Part shown: positions 8,171-17,911 of the stretch, piece after piece
How positions within the stretch are numbered: position 1 is the first letter of the stretch
How the letters are laid out: every line of letters begins with the position of its first letter
Origin: UMGS1889 sp900556055
Lineage (GTDB): Bacteria > Bacillota > Clostridia > Oscillospirales > Ruminococcaceae
Reading direction: 5' to 3'
DNA length: 64,000 nucleotides
Assembly (NCBI GenBank): GCA_902463265.1
Contig: CABQEV010000001.1
Location: forward strand, 186,001 to 250,000
Notes under the pieces: generated by a model
Told to the model about the DNA's origin: nothing
The model's database searches: none
The model's input: only the letters and a program-made list of their open reading frames with translations
Program-made: the position numbers and the translations under genes

Positions 8171-8431
8171 ATGACAATCACAGGAATGAAAGAATTTGAA
8201 AACATCACTCACAATGAAGCCGTGAAGTATTTCAACGCAAACAGAGTGAAGCAAATAACCGAGGCTGATGTGTTTACGGTGTGGAGCTGCAAAGTCTTGC
8301 AGAATTACAAAGCTCTTGTAAGCACGAATGTTGCGGGAGATACGACGTATTTTGAATTCACTTACAACGGCGATAAGCAGCAGCTGTACATGGACGCTTA
8401 TGTCAAAGAAGCGAACAAGTGCATTGAATGA
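8171..8431 (+). CDS. Small phage protein, DUF6275-like
   Basis: 86 aa. The pattern ITEADVFTVWSCKVLQNYKALVST and FEFTYNGDKQQLYMDAYVK matches my memory of the DUF6275 family of small phage proteins; its function is unknown. AAAGGAG precedes the ATG. The stop overlaps ATGA sequence leading to the next gene, so they are probably co-transcribed. Confidence 0.65.
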   Translation: MTITGMKEFENITHNEAVKYFNANRVKQITEADVFTVWSCKVLQNYKALVSTNVAGDTTYFEFTYNGDKQQLYMDAYVKEANKCIE

Positions 8432-8445
8432 AAGGAAATGATGAT

Positions 8446-8709
8446 ATGGAAATAGCAGTAAGACCCATTGATCTGAAAGACACGGCGGAGCTTATGCTCA
8501 GCACGGATTACAAGGATAGATTTGTGGCAGAGTACAGGCAGCTTTCTATCCGATGTGAGAAGCTTATGGCAATGCTTGAAAAGTGGGATAAGGGTGAGCT
8601 TAATTTCACACCTGCCTGTCCCAGATCGCTTTATGATCTTCAGGTCAGAGCGATGGAGGAATATATGACAGTTTTGCAGGCAAGAGCTGCGATAGAGAAT
8701 ATTTTTTGA
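8446..8709 (+). CDS. Small phage protein of the crAss001_48-like type
   Basis: 87 aa starting MEIAVRPIDLKDT. The helical core YKDRFVAEYRQLSIRCEKLMAML and the LYDLQVRAMEEYMTVLQARA tail match a widespread small phage protein, often named crAss001_48-related, of unknown role. AAGGAA 8 nt before ATG 8446 favours this start over ATG 8428. It follows the DUF6275-like gene and precedes terminase. Confidence 0.6.
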   Translation: MEIAVRPIDLKDTAELMLSTDYKDRFVAEYRQLSIRCEKLMAMLEKWDKGELNFTPACPRSLYDLQVRAMEEYMTVLQARAAIENIF

Positions 8710-8903
8710 TCGCAGAAAGTGAACACACGCATGAGCATTAAGATTTCAACAGCTAACACGCACGTGTGTTGAAATGCGTGTTGAATAGTTCGTTATTGCG
8801 AACTTCAAAATAATACGGTGTGCTTGTCGCACGGAGGTGATCCTACGAGTATCTCCGCTGTCTGCGGCGGTGATGCAGACTGTGAAAGGCGGTGGTGAAC
8901 GAG

Positions 8904-10580
8904 ATGAACAAGGCAGTTGAATATGCTGAATGGTGTCTGGAAGATGGGAACACTCATGTTCCGAAATATGTGAAGAAGCAGGCTGCTGCATGGCTCGGGA
9001 TATATCGGGGCAATGACAGCGAGGCATATTTCGATGAAAAGGCATACAAGAAGATATGCAGGCTGCTGAAGCTTCTCGTTCACCCCGACCTGCACAAGCC
9101 TTTGTATGAGTGCATGGAGCGGTATGCGTGGCTTCTGATCGCTGCGGTATTCTGCACGAAATGCCGTGAGGGAAATTATCGGTATTATCAGACGGCTTTG
9201 CTTGAGATATGCCGAAAAAATTTCAAGACATTCACGGCGGGTGTGATCTTTATTCTTGCGATGCTGACAGAGCCGAGCTTCAGCCGATTTTTCTCGGTTG
9301 CGCCCGATCTGAAATTGTCGAAAGAATTGCAGCTTGCTATCCACAAGATAATCAAGTCCTCCCCTGCTCTGTGTGATGACAGCATTTTCAAGAGCCTGCG
9401 CAATGAGATACGCTGTGTGGCGACAGAATCGGTTTACACACCTCTTGCATATTCCGAGGATAAGATGGACGGCAAGCTTGCGAATGTGTTTCTTGCCGAC
9501 GAGGCGGGAGCGATGGACGATTACCCTGTTGAGGCTATGAGATCATCGCAGATAACACTTCGCAACAAGCTCGGCATCATCTTATCGACGCAGTATCCCA
9601 ATGATAACAATGTGCTTATCACTGAGATAGATTATGCGAAAAAGGTGCTTGACGGGGTGAGCGATGACAGGCGGTATTTCAGCCTGTTATATGAGCCTGA
9701 TGACGAATATAAGAGCGGCGACAGGTGGCAGACTGACGACGAAATTATATATCAGTCAAATCCCGTGGCTGTGGATTACGATTATATATTCGATGATCTT
9801 GTCAAGAAGCGGCAGCTGGCTGTTTTGTATGAGAACAAGCGTGAAAACTATCTTTGCAAGCACAACAACATCATGTACAAGGGACTTGGCGTTGAGGGCT
9901 TTGTTGACATCACGAGAGTTCGGGAATGCAGGCAGGCTGAGGATTTGGAGTTCTGGAAGGGTCGGCGTGTATGGCTGGGGCTGGACTTATCGCAGACGAA
10001 CGATAACACGGCTCTGGCTATGGTGGCTGAATGTGATGGCGTGATATACGCTAAGGTCTGGGGATTTATTCCTGCGGACAGGATCGCCGAGAAGTCGGCT
10101 CGTGAGAAGGTCGATTACAATGCGCTTATCAGGCACGGCGACTGTTTCGGGTGCGGTGATGATGTCATTGATTATGGGTTTGTTGAGCGGTTTATTTTCG
10201 GGCTGCATGACAGATACGGCGTTGACATTGCTCAGCTCGGCTATGACCGATGGAATGCGTTATCGACCGTGCAGAAGCTTGAAGCGGACGAAAAAGATCC
10301 GATAGAATGCGTTGAGATAAAGCAGCATTCGAGTCTGCTGCATATGCCGACTAAGCTTCTGCTCGAAAACATTTTGCAGAGGACATTCCGATATGATGAC
10401 AACAGACTTCTTGAGATAAATTTTCAGAATGCGAGATGCACCGAGGACACGAATTTAAACAAATACGTCAACAAGAAGAAAAGCGCAGGTAAGGTCGATT
10501 GTGTTGTCGCTCTTATCAATGCGCTTTATTTATTACAGCAGGATATGCTTGCTCCCGAGAACTGGGGAGCGCAGTTCTGA
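8904..10580 (+). CDS. Phage terminase large subunit
   Basis: ATP-driven DNA packaging motor and nuclease that loads phage heads through the portal. 558 aa from ATG 8904 (GTG 8892 or 8895 also possible). The ATPase N-terminal part has a degenerate Walker A (LLEICRKNFKTF) and a good Walker B (VFLADEAGAM), then LGIILSTQYP. The nuclease half includes WLGLDLSQTNDNTALAMV (RNase H-like Asp), LGYDRWNA, and the C-terminal GKVDCVVALINALYLL. Its length and motifs are those of an intact HK97-type TerL. The portal gene begins 14 bp later. No holin, capsid or tail genes are present, so this is a remnant. Confidence 0.9.
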   Translation: MNKAVEYAEWCLEDGNTHVPKYVKKQAAAWLGIYRGNDSEAYFDEKAYKKICRLLKLLVHPDLHKPLYECMERYAWLLIAAVFCTKCREGNYRYYQTALLEICRKNFKTFTAGVIFILAMLTEPSFSRFFSVAPDLKLSKELQLAIHKIIKSSPALCDDSIFKSLRNEIRCVATESVYTPLAYSEDKMDGKLANVFLADEAGAMDDYPVEAMRSSQITLRNKLGIILSTQYPNDNNVLITEIDYAKKVLDGVSDDRRYFSLLYEPDDEYKSGDRWQTDDEIIYQSNPVAVDYDYIFDDLVKKRQLAVLYENKRENYLCKHNNIMYKGLGVEGFVDITRVRECRQAEDLEFWKGRRVWLGLDLSQTNDNTALAMVAECDGVIYAKVWGFIPADRIAEKSAREKVDYNALIRHGDCFGCGDDVIDYGFVERFIFGLHDRYGVDIAQLGYDRWNALSTVQKLEADEKDPIECVEIKQHSSLLHMPTKLLLENILQRTFRYDDNRLLEINFQNARCTEDTNLNKYVNKKKSAGKVDCVVALINALYLLQQDMLAPENWGAQF

Positions 10581-10594
10581 CGGAGGCGAGATAA

Positions 10595-12289
10595 ATGGGA
10601 TTATTCAGAAAATCTGAAAAGCGTGCTGAGGAGCTTAACGAGGATAACGGGGCTGTGCTGCTCTCTGCACTTATCCGCGGGGACAGCATGTCAAAGGCTA
10701 TGGCTCTGGAGATACCCGCCGTATCGGCGTGCGTAGGGCTTATAGCGGACAGGATAGCTTCCCTGCCGTTGAGATTATATGACAGCTCGGGCGGCAAGGT
10801 CACGGAGGTAGACGATGATGTTCGGGTGGGGTACATAAACGGTGACACGGGCGATACTCTGAGCGGCTCGGAGATGCTGAAAGCATGGGTCGCGGATTAT
10901 TTTCTGACAAAGGGTGCGTACACTTACATTTACAAGAACGGTTACGGAAAGGTACTGGGGCTGTATTATGTGAGATCCGAGGACGTGAGTATCAGCAGCA
11001 ACTGCAAGCCGATATTCAAAGGCTATGCAATCTGCTGTGATGGTGCGACATATCTTCCGCATGAGTTCATCAAGATACTGAGAAATTCAAAGGGCGACGG
11101 CAGAGGGCACAGCATTATCGAAGAAAATCCGCTGATACTGTCGGTAGCGTATAATACGATATCCTTTGAAAATCAGCTCGTTAAGAAGGGCGGAAACAAG
11201 AAAGGATTTCTGAAAGCGAAGAACCGTCTGACAGATGCGGCGATGGACAAAATCAAAGAAGCGTGGAAGAATCTTTACTCGAACAACGGTGAGAATGTCA
11301 TCGTGCTTAATGATGGCATGGACTTTGCGGAAAGCTCGAACACTTCCGTTGAAATGCAGCTGAATGAGCGGAAGATATCGACCGACACGGCAATATGCTC
11401 GCTGTTCGGAGTGTCGTATGATATGCTTACAGGAAACGCTTCCGAGGCTGTCAAGGTGAGGTTCTTTGAAAATGCTGTGATGCCTGTTATCAATGCGATC
11501 GAAGCGGCTCTTGACCGTGATCTTCTGCTTGAGGGCGAGAAGGATCACAGATATTTTGCATTCGACACAAGAGAGGCTACGAGGGGCGATATTCAGACAC
11601 GCTACAATGCGTATGCTGTGGCACTCCAGAACAATTTCATGCAGCTGGACGAGGTGCGAAAGCTTGAAGATCTTGAACCGCTCGGGGTAAACTATGTTAA
11701 ACTGGGGCTTAATGATGTGCTTCTGGATCCCAAGACGGGGCGGATTTACACTCCTAATACCAATGCTATGGTGGATATGGGGACAGGTTCGGGGGCGGTG
11801 ATGCAGAGCACCGAGGAAAGAGCGGAGAACGGCGGGGATTATTCCACAAGAGGACCCGACGGGAAGTTTACCGGGAGCGTGCCGAGGGGCGGCGGAGGTT
11901 CAGCAAGCAATAATTTGGAAAAACAGTTGACAAGCGGAGCAAATAGTGATACAATTAAGCTGAAAGATATAGAAATCGGACGTTCTCTTGGTGCAAAGGC
12001 TAAGAATTATGATATAATTGACCTTGAAACAGGTGAACATTTTAATTTAGTGGAAGGCACAAGTCTCACTAATGTTGAAGTGTTTGCAGGAAAGGGAGTA
12101 AAAACGACATATCGTAAAGCTGATGTCTATGCCAAAAAATACGGCGGCAAGCCGGAAGATTGGCGGCATACAAAAGGAACGGGCATCGTAGATTACTATG
12201 GAGAAGAACGCAAAGCTGAATTGCATTGGTCAGAGTGTGCGGGCTTTGGTAAGCATGATTTCTTTGTAAAGGAGTGGTTAGATGATTAA
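10595..12289 (+). CDS. HK97-type phage portal protein with a C-terminal effector-like domain
   Basis: 564 aa. Residues 1 to about 385 are a standard portal: MGLFRKSEK, VSACVGLIADRIASLPLRLYD, NSNGENVIVL-type region, SLFGVSYDMLTG, AIEAALDRDLLLEGE. After the end of the portal comes a Gly-rich linker (STRGPDGKFTGSVPRGGGGS, about 415-434) and a separate ~125-aa domain ending in HWSECAGFGKHDFFVKEWLD, with conserved-looking His and Lys. Such domains attached to portal or head proteins include nuclease toxins of the PBECR/polymorphic-toxin kind; I assign that only tentatively. The next gene overlaps by 8 bp and is immunity-sized. Confidence 0.8.
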   Translation: MGLFRKSEKRAEELNEDNGAVLLSALIRGDSMSKAMALEIPAVSACVGLIADRIASLPLRLYDSSGGKVTEVDDDVRVGYINGDTGDTLSGSEMLKAWVADYFLTKGAYTYIYKNGYGKVLGLYYVRSEDVSISSNCKPIFKGYAICCDGATYLPHEFIKILRNSKGDGRGHSIIEENPLILSVAYNTISFENQLVKKGGNKKGFLKAKNRLTDAAMDKIKEAWKNLYSNNGENVIVLNDGMDFAESSNTSVEMQLNERKISTDTAICSLFGVSYDMLTGNASEAVKVRFFENAVMPVINAIEAALDRDLLLEGEKDHRYFAFDTREATRGDIQTRYNAYAVALQNNFMQLDEVRKLEDLEPLGVNYVKLGLNDVLLDPKTGRIYTPNTNAMVDMGTGSGAVMQSTEERAENGGDYSTRGPDGKFTGSVPRGGGGSASNNLEKQLTSGANSDTIKLKDIEIGRSLGAKAKNYDIIDLETGEHFNLVEGTSLTNVEVFAGKGVKTTYRKADVYAKKYGGKPEDWRHTKGTGIVDYYGEERKAELHWSECAGFGKHDFFVKEWLDD

Positions 12290-12446
12290 AGTCAAATACA
12301 TTGGAGAACAGTATGTAGGGACAGCATTTGAACGTGATAAAATATATGATGTTATCTCCGTCGAAAAAGGCTGGTATCGCATTATGACCGAGCTTGACGA
12401 AGATTATCTTTTCCCACCTGAATGCTTTGAAATAGTTGAAAATTGA
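12282..12446 (+). CDS. Small protein, candidate immunity partner of the portal-fused domain
   Basis: 54 aa: MIKVKYIGEQYVGTAFERDK then YDVISVEKGWYRIMTELDED and ending PECFEIVEN. It overlaps the stop of the portal gene (GATGATTAA) and is followed at once by the terminator module. The acidic, SH3-sized fold pattern (KGWYRI, LFPPECFEIVE) resembles small proteins found next to toxins. Role is inferred from position. Confidence 0.55.
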   Translation: MIKVKYIGEQYVGTAFERDKIYDVISVEKGWYRIMTELDEDYLFPPECFEIVEN

Positions 12447-12535
12447 CCGCCCTTAAACAAGGCGGTTTTCTTATGCCCGAATATACGCAAGCGTTCCGTC
12501 CTTCAGTTATCTGAGGGGCGGAACGCTGTTTTTAT
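12443..12535 (+). repeat. Double-terminator repeat module, copy 3
   Basis: Same two-hairpin unit as 5207-5296, with nearly identical sequence over about 90 bp. The two full copies flank the whole phage remnant and are in direct orientation. Confidence 0.8.
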
Positions 12536-12736
12536 GCGAAGAATAAAGGAGTTTCACAATAACAATTATAATTTTCACAGCATTATTTACAAGCAGACGA
12601 TACAAAATGAAAACACTCTAATAAGCATACAGAATCAGTGAATTATGAAATATGGGTGCAAAAACGACTTATAATAACGTTTTTAAATGCTTCTGTCCTA
12701 AAAATGATATAATTGAAACAAAATTCAGAAAAATAG
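12536..12736. other. AT-rich spacer between phage remnant and type II-A locus
   Basis: A ribosome-site-like AAAGGAG (12545-12551) has no open frame behind it. No gene, repeat or RNA was recognised. Confidence 0.4.
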
Positions 12737-12765
12737 TTGTATTTTTTTATAACATATGATACAAT
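12737..12765 (+). promoter_or_regulatory. Possible promoter for cas9
   Basis: TTGTAT, 17 nt, TACAAT. A transcript from here would run antisense through the whole tracrRNA gene before reaching cas9 about 185 nt later. It is the only reasonable plus-strand promoter I see upstream of cas9. Confidence 0.45.
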
Positions 12766-12801
12766 AAGGAAAATACGGTAGAAAATGCAAAATTAAGATA
12801 T

Positions 12802-12918
12802 AAAAAAAGTCTGCCGAAGCAGACTTTTTGCACAACACTTGTGCGAACGCATAGCGAACGATTAGAAATGATTTTTATTTGAACTCGTAGTGTAATTTTA
12901 TAAGGCAGCAAACCTTAT
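12802..12918 (-). ncRNA. tracrRNA of the type II-A system
   Basis: Read on the minus strand, the 5' part (12914 down to about 12877) is complementary to the lone type II repeat at 18978-19013, with an uninterrupted 16-nt match TATAAAATTACACTAC. The duplex has the diagnostic bulge: GAGU in tracrRNA against GA in the repeat, then a lower stem UCAAAU/GUUUGA. Downstream come a small CGC-UAU-GCG nexus-like hairpin, GCACAA-GUG-UUGUGC, and a terminator AAGTCTGC-TTCG-GCAGACTT followed by a T run ending near 12802. Its 5' end is set by the promoter at 12925-12953. It is divergent from cas9. Confidence 0.9.
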
Positions 12919-12924
12919 ATCATT

Positions 12925-12953
12925 ATAATATCACTTTTTATGGAGGTTGTCAA
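12925..12953 (-). promoter_or_regulatory. tracrRNA promoter, overlapping the cas9 ribosome-binding site
   Basis: On the minus strand: TTGACA (12953-12948), 17 nt, TATTAT (12930-12925). The spacer covers GGAGG (12942-12946), the cas9 Shine-Dalgarno, and the -35 ends one base before the cas9 ATG at 12955. Confidence 0.8.
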
Positions 12954-12954
12954 T

Positions 12955-15900
12955 ATGTTTTTACAAAAAAAGAAAAATATTATCTTGGACTTGATATCGG
13001 CACCGATTCTATCGGCTGGGCAGTTACCGATCCGAAGTATAATCTGATTAAATATAAGAAAAACGCAATGTGGGGCTCATACTGCTTTGATGCAGCAAAT
13101 CTTGCGGATGAACGCAGAGGTTTCCGTACCGCACAAAGACGTCTTGACAGAAGGCAGGCAAGGATAAATATTTTACAGGAGCTTTTCGCAGAAGAAATAG
13201 CAAAGACTGACAGTAAATTTTTTATCCGTCTGAAAGAAAGTGCGCTGTGGGCTGAGGACAAAAGTACAAAATCAAAAAATGCTTTGTTTGATGATGAGGA
13301 TTACACTGATGCCGATTATCATGAGCAGTTTCCAACGATCCATCATCTTATCGTTTATCTTATGAATGTCGAAAAAACTTATGACATACGGCTGCTTTAC
13401 ATTGCCTGCGCATATCTGATAGCTCACAGGGGACATTTTCTTATTGATGTCAACAAAGAAAACCTTGATGCTGTAACGGATTTCAGTTCGGTATACAACG
13501 GACTTATGGATTGCTTTTCGGATGGGATAGCTTTGCCTTGGGAATGCAGTTCCGAGGATTTTGCGAAAATAATGAAAAAGAAGATTTCTGTAAGCAAAAA
13601 GAAAAGTGAATTCAAGGCACTTCTGTGGAATGGCAAAAAGCCTCAGTTCAATGAAGACGAAGATTTCCTTTGCAGACCTGATATCCTTATTGACCTTATT
13701 TCAGGCGGAAAGTGCAGGCTGAGCGATCTGTTTGCAAATGACGGATACAAGGAGCTTGAAAACAATTCGGTCACACTTGCTTCAGCGGATTTTGATGATA
13801 TATTTTCTCAGCTGCGCAGCAGTCTTGATGATGAGCAGTGCGTACTTCTGGAGAAGGCAAAGGCTGTATATGACTGGGCACTTCTTGTTGATATCCTCAA
13901 TAACAGAAAGTATATATCAGAGGCAAAGGTGGATATTTATGAGCAGCACAAAAATGATGTTGCTTTCCTGAAAAAAATTATAAAAAAGTATCTGCCGAAG
14001 AAATATAACGAGGTATTCAGAGATGCTTCCGACAAAAGCAACTATACTGCTTATTCATATAATGTTTCATCGGTACATGAAGAATTGCCCAAAAAAATCA
14101 AAAAATGCACACAGGAGAAGTTCTGCAAATATTTGAGATCGGTAGTATCTAAAATAGATGTTGATGATGATGATAAGGACAGTTATGATGATATGATTTC
14201 ACGGCTTGAGGATAATTCATTCTGTCCGAAGCAGGTCACAGGTGACAACAGGGTAATTCCTTATCAGCTTTATTGGAATGAGCTGAATATTATACTCAAA
14301 AAGGCAGAACCGTTCTTTGATTTTCTTGGAAGATCGGATAAATACTGCACTGTATCAGAAAAAATACTTAGCCTTATGGAATTCAGGGTGCCGTATTATG
14401 TGGGACCTCTTGTGTCGGCAAATAAGAGCAGCTTTGCATGGATGGTGAAAAGATCCGATGCGCCAGATGAGAAAATATATCCGTGGAACTTTAATGAGAT
14501 AGTTGACAGAGATGCAAGTGAAGAAGCATTTATCAAGCGTATGACCTGCAAATGTACTTATTGTGCGGGAGAAGATGTTCTTCCCCAATGCTCGTTATTA
14601 TATTCAAAATTTTGCGTGCTTAATGAGATCAACAATATCAGGATCAATAATGAACCGATCTCTGTCGAATGCAAGCAGCTTATATATACTGAGCTTTTTG
14701 AAAAATACAGAAAAGTAACTGTAAAACGAATAAAAGATCTTCTTATTTCAACAGGAAATATGAAAAAGGATGATGAAATATCAGGTGTCGATATTACAAT
14801 AAAATCATCGCTGAATTCTTATCATGATTTTAAATCTCTTATTTCAAGAAAGGTCATAACTGAAGCTGATGCGGAAGAAATAATAAAGCGCATTACATAT
14901 ACGCAGGATAAAAGCAGGCTGAAAAAGTGGCTGAAGGCAAATTATAAGCTGTCTGATGATGATCTGAGATATGTTTCCCGCCTCAATTACACCGATTTCG
15001 GCAGACTTTCCGCAAAGGTGCTTACCGGATATCAAGACCTTAAAGATGGTCAGATATGCAATCCGAATATAATTGAAATGCTGTGGGAAACAAATTATAA
15101 TCTTATGCAGCTCCTTTCGGACAAATTCAGCTATTCAGCGCAGATACAGGCTGACAATACTGCTTATTATGCGGACAAGCCTCAGAAGCTTAATGACAGG
15201 CTGGATGAAATGTACATCTCAAATGCTGTAAAAAGACCGATAATACGCACGCTTGACATTGTCAAAGAGATAGGCAGCATAATGGGAGGTCAGCCTGAAA
15301 AAATATTTATTGAAATGGCAAGAGGCGCAAATGCGGATCAGAAAAAGAAACGCACATCTTCAAGGCGTGAACAGATAACGGCTCTTTTTGATAAGTTTCC
15401 CGCAGATGAAGTCAGAGAGCTTTCCGAACAGCTTGATTCAAAATCTGATGCTGAGCTTCAGAGTGAAAAGCTTTTCCTGTATTTCACTCAGCTTGGAAAG
15501 TGTATGTATTCCGGTCAGTCAATTGACATAACAAAGCTCAGCTCAAATGAATATAATGTTGACCATATCTATCCGCAGTCAAAGACTGAAGATGACAGCA
15601 TAAGCAATAAGGTACTTGTGCTTTCCGTAATCAACGATAAAAAGAAGGATACATATCCGCTCAGCGAGGTGGAGGGCGATATTCAGGGAAAAATGACACC
15701 TTTCTGGACGATGCTCAGAGATAAGGAGCTGATCTCAAAGATAAAATATGACCGTCTGACAAGAAAGACAGGGTTCACGGATGATGAACTTGCAGGATTT
15801 ATCAACAGGCAGCTGGTTGAGACCCGTCAGTCAACAAAGGCGGTCGCAGAGCTTCTGGGAGAGATGTTTCCCGAAAGTGAGATCGTATATGTCAAGGCAG

Positions 15901-17045
15901 GCATTGTTTCTAAATTCAGACAGGAATATTCGATGCTCAAATGCAGATGTGTAAATGATCTGCACCATGCAAAGGATGCGTATCTTAACATTGTTATGGG
16001 AAATGTCTATAATGTCAGATTTACGAAAAATCCTGCAAATTTCATAAAGAGCGGTGAGAAGTATACACTTAATCTGATGTCAATGCTGAAATATGATATA
16101 TCGAGAAACGGCGTATTTGCGTGGGATAAAGAAGAAAGCATTGCCAATGTCAGAAACACTGTGAACAAAAACAATATTCGCTATGTCAGATATTCATATG
16201 TCAAAAAGGGCGGGCTGTTTGATATCAATCCTATGCGCAGGGGCAAGGGTCAGATACCGCTTAAAAAGGGGTTGGATATCAATAAATACGGCGGATACAA
16301 TAAGGCGACAGTTTCTTATTTCTATCTGATAAAATATAAAGATAAGTCAAAGCAGCAGATATCATTTGTTCCTATCGAGCTTTACAGAGCAGCTGATATA
16401 AAAACATCGGATGATGTAAAGAGATTCTGCGAAAATGAGCTTGGATTTAAAGATGTAACTGTGCTGCTTAACGGAAGAAAGATCAAGATAAATACGCTGC
16501 TTGAAATAGATGGATTCAGAGCCAATTTGTCGTGCAAATCAAATAATACATTATGGTTTAAGGGCGGAATGCAGCTTGTTCTCGGCAGCGAATGGGAGGA
16601 ATATGTAAAACGGCTGTCTTCATTTTCAGAAAAATACAATGAGTCGGTCAGAATGAAAAGAACGCCGTATAAGATCACTGCATTTAATAAGATCGATAAG
16701 GAACATAACTGTGAGCTTTATACCATATTGAAAAATAAGCTTTCCGGAACAGTATATTCTGTGCTTATGGCAACACCGATTTCCGTTCTTGAAAAAGGGG
16801 AAAAGGTTTTTGAAGAACTTTCTGTTGAAGACCAGTCGATCGCACTGCTTCACATCATTGAGCTGTTTGGCTGCTCCAATCCCGGCGGTAAGGATCTGAC
16901 ATTAATAAACGGCAAGGCTAAGCAGGGAATTTTGACGCTTAATATGAATATAAGCAATTCTAAGGGAGTAAAATGCATTCGCATAATAGATCAGTCTCCA
17001 ACGGGACTTATCGAGAAAAGGTCGGAGAACCTGCTTGAATTATGA
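12955..17045 (+). CDS. cas9: Cas9, type II-A, with an apparent -1 frameshift after the start
   Basis: RNA-guided DNA endonuclease. All catalytic motifs are intact: RuvC-I LGLDIGTDSIGWAV (Asp about 14), bridge helix RRGFRTAQRRLDRRQARI, RuvC-II IFIEMARG (Glu about 787), HNH YNVDHIYPQS (His about 871), RuvC-III LHHAKDAY (about 1005-1008). If joined, it is about 1363 aa, the usual II-A size. GGAGG lies 8 nt before ATG 12955, but that ATG frame runs into a stop within about 30 codons. The RuvC-I frame is entered by moving back one base at CAAAAAAAG (12964-12972), an A_AAA_AAG heptamer. No start codon exists in the RuvC-I frame before 13068. A missing base (real or sequencing error) or programmed frameshifting would explain it. 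cas1 overlaps by 4 bp. Confidence 0.9.
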
Positions 17046-17911
17046 GCTGGAGAACAGTAGTAATAACAAAAATATGCAAGCTTGATTATAAAATGGGTTA
17101 CATGGTAGTTCGTTCGGAGGATACAAATCGTATCCTTCCGGACGAAATATCGGTTCTTCTCATTGAAAATACGGCTGTTTCCATTACAGGCTGCCTTCTT
17201 TCGGAATTAACTGAAAGAAAGATCAAGGTAATATTCTGCGATGAAAAACGCAATCCGTCATCTGAACTGGTGTCGTTATACGGCTGTCATGATTGTTCTG
17301 CAAAAATAAAAAAGCAGATGAATTGGTCAGATGATATCAAAGGTTACATATGGACGGAGATAGTTACCGAGAAGATCAGAAAGCAGGCTGAATTTTTAAA
17401 TGATACAGGCAAAAAAGATGAGGCGGCTCTTCTTCGTGAATACATTTCGTCGATCGAATTCAATGATGCGTCAAACCGTGAAGGGCATGCGGCAAAGGTC
17501 TATTTCAATGCACTGTTCGGTCTTGATTTTACAAGAAGTGCGGAATGTGTGACAAATGCTGCGCTAAATTACGGATACAGTATTATTCTTTCGGCTGTCA
17601 ACCGCGAAGTTGCGGCAAACGGATATCTTACGCAGATAGGGTTGTTTCATGATAATATGTTCAATTACTTTAACCTAAGCTGCGATATAATGGAACCATT
17701 CAGGATACTGGTCGACAGAAAAGTCAAGTCTGCCGGTTATTCGCTTTTTGGTTCTGAGGAAAAGCATGATATCGTCAGTATGCTGAATGATCAGGTTGAA
17801 ATAGACGGTAATAAGCATACGGTGCTAAATGCGGTCAAAATATATTGCCGAAGTGTTTTTGATGCACTGAATGACGGCGATGCATCGGAGATAAAATTTT
17901 ATAGGATATGA
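17042..17911 (+). CDS. cas1: Cas1, type II-A
   Basis: Integrase subunit of the spacer-acquisition complex. The 289-aa length is normal for type II Cas1. Catalytic positions are visible: Glu in NREGHAAKVYFNALFG, His in LTQIGLFHDN, and the acidic end CDIMEPFRILVDRKV. The ATGA overlap with cas9 upstream and with cas2 downstream indicates one tightly coupled operon. It appears intact although its array holds no spacer. Confidence 0.95.
   Translation: MSWRTVVITKICKLDYKMGYMVVRSEDTNRILPDEISVLLIENTAVSITGCLLSELTERKIKVIFCDEKRNPSSELVSLYGCHDCSAKIKKQMNWSDDIKGYIWTEIVTEKIRKQAEFLNDTGKKDEAALLREYISSIEFNDASNREGHAAKVYFNALFGLDFTRSAECVTNAALNYGYSIILSAVNREVAANGYLTQIGLFHDNMFNYFNLSCDIMEPFRILVDRKVKSAGYSLFGSEEKHDIVSMLNDQVEIDGNKHTVLNAVKIYCRSVFDALNDGDASEIKFYRI

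Noticed and set aside
5309..12535. Complete prophage
   Set aside because: Only packaging/portal genes and small cassettes remain; capsid, tail, lysis, integrase and repressor genes are missing.
12881..12916. A second type II repeat upstream of cas9
   Set aside because: The repeat-like sequence on the plus strand is the anti-repeat of the minus-strand tracrRNA. It has promoter, bulge and terminator on the minus strand and differs from the repeat in the expected lower stem.
13068..17045. Cas9 starting at ATG 13068
   Set aside because: That start would remove the RuvC-I Asp and part of the nuclease core and has no ribosome site. The true start is at 12955 with a frame change.
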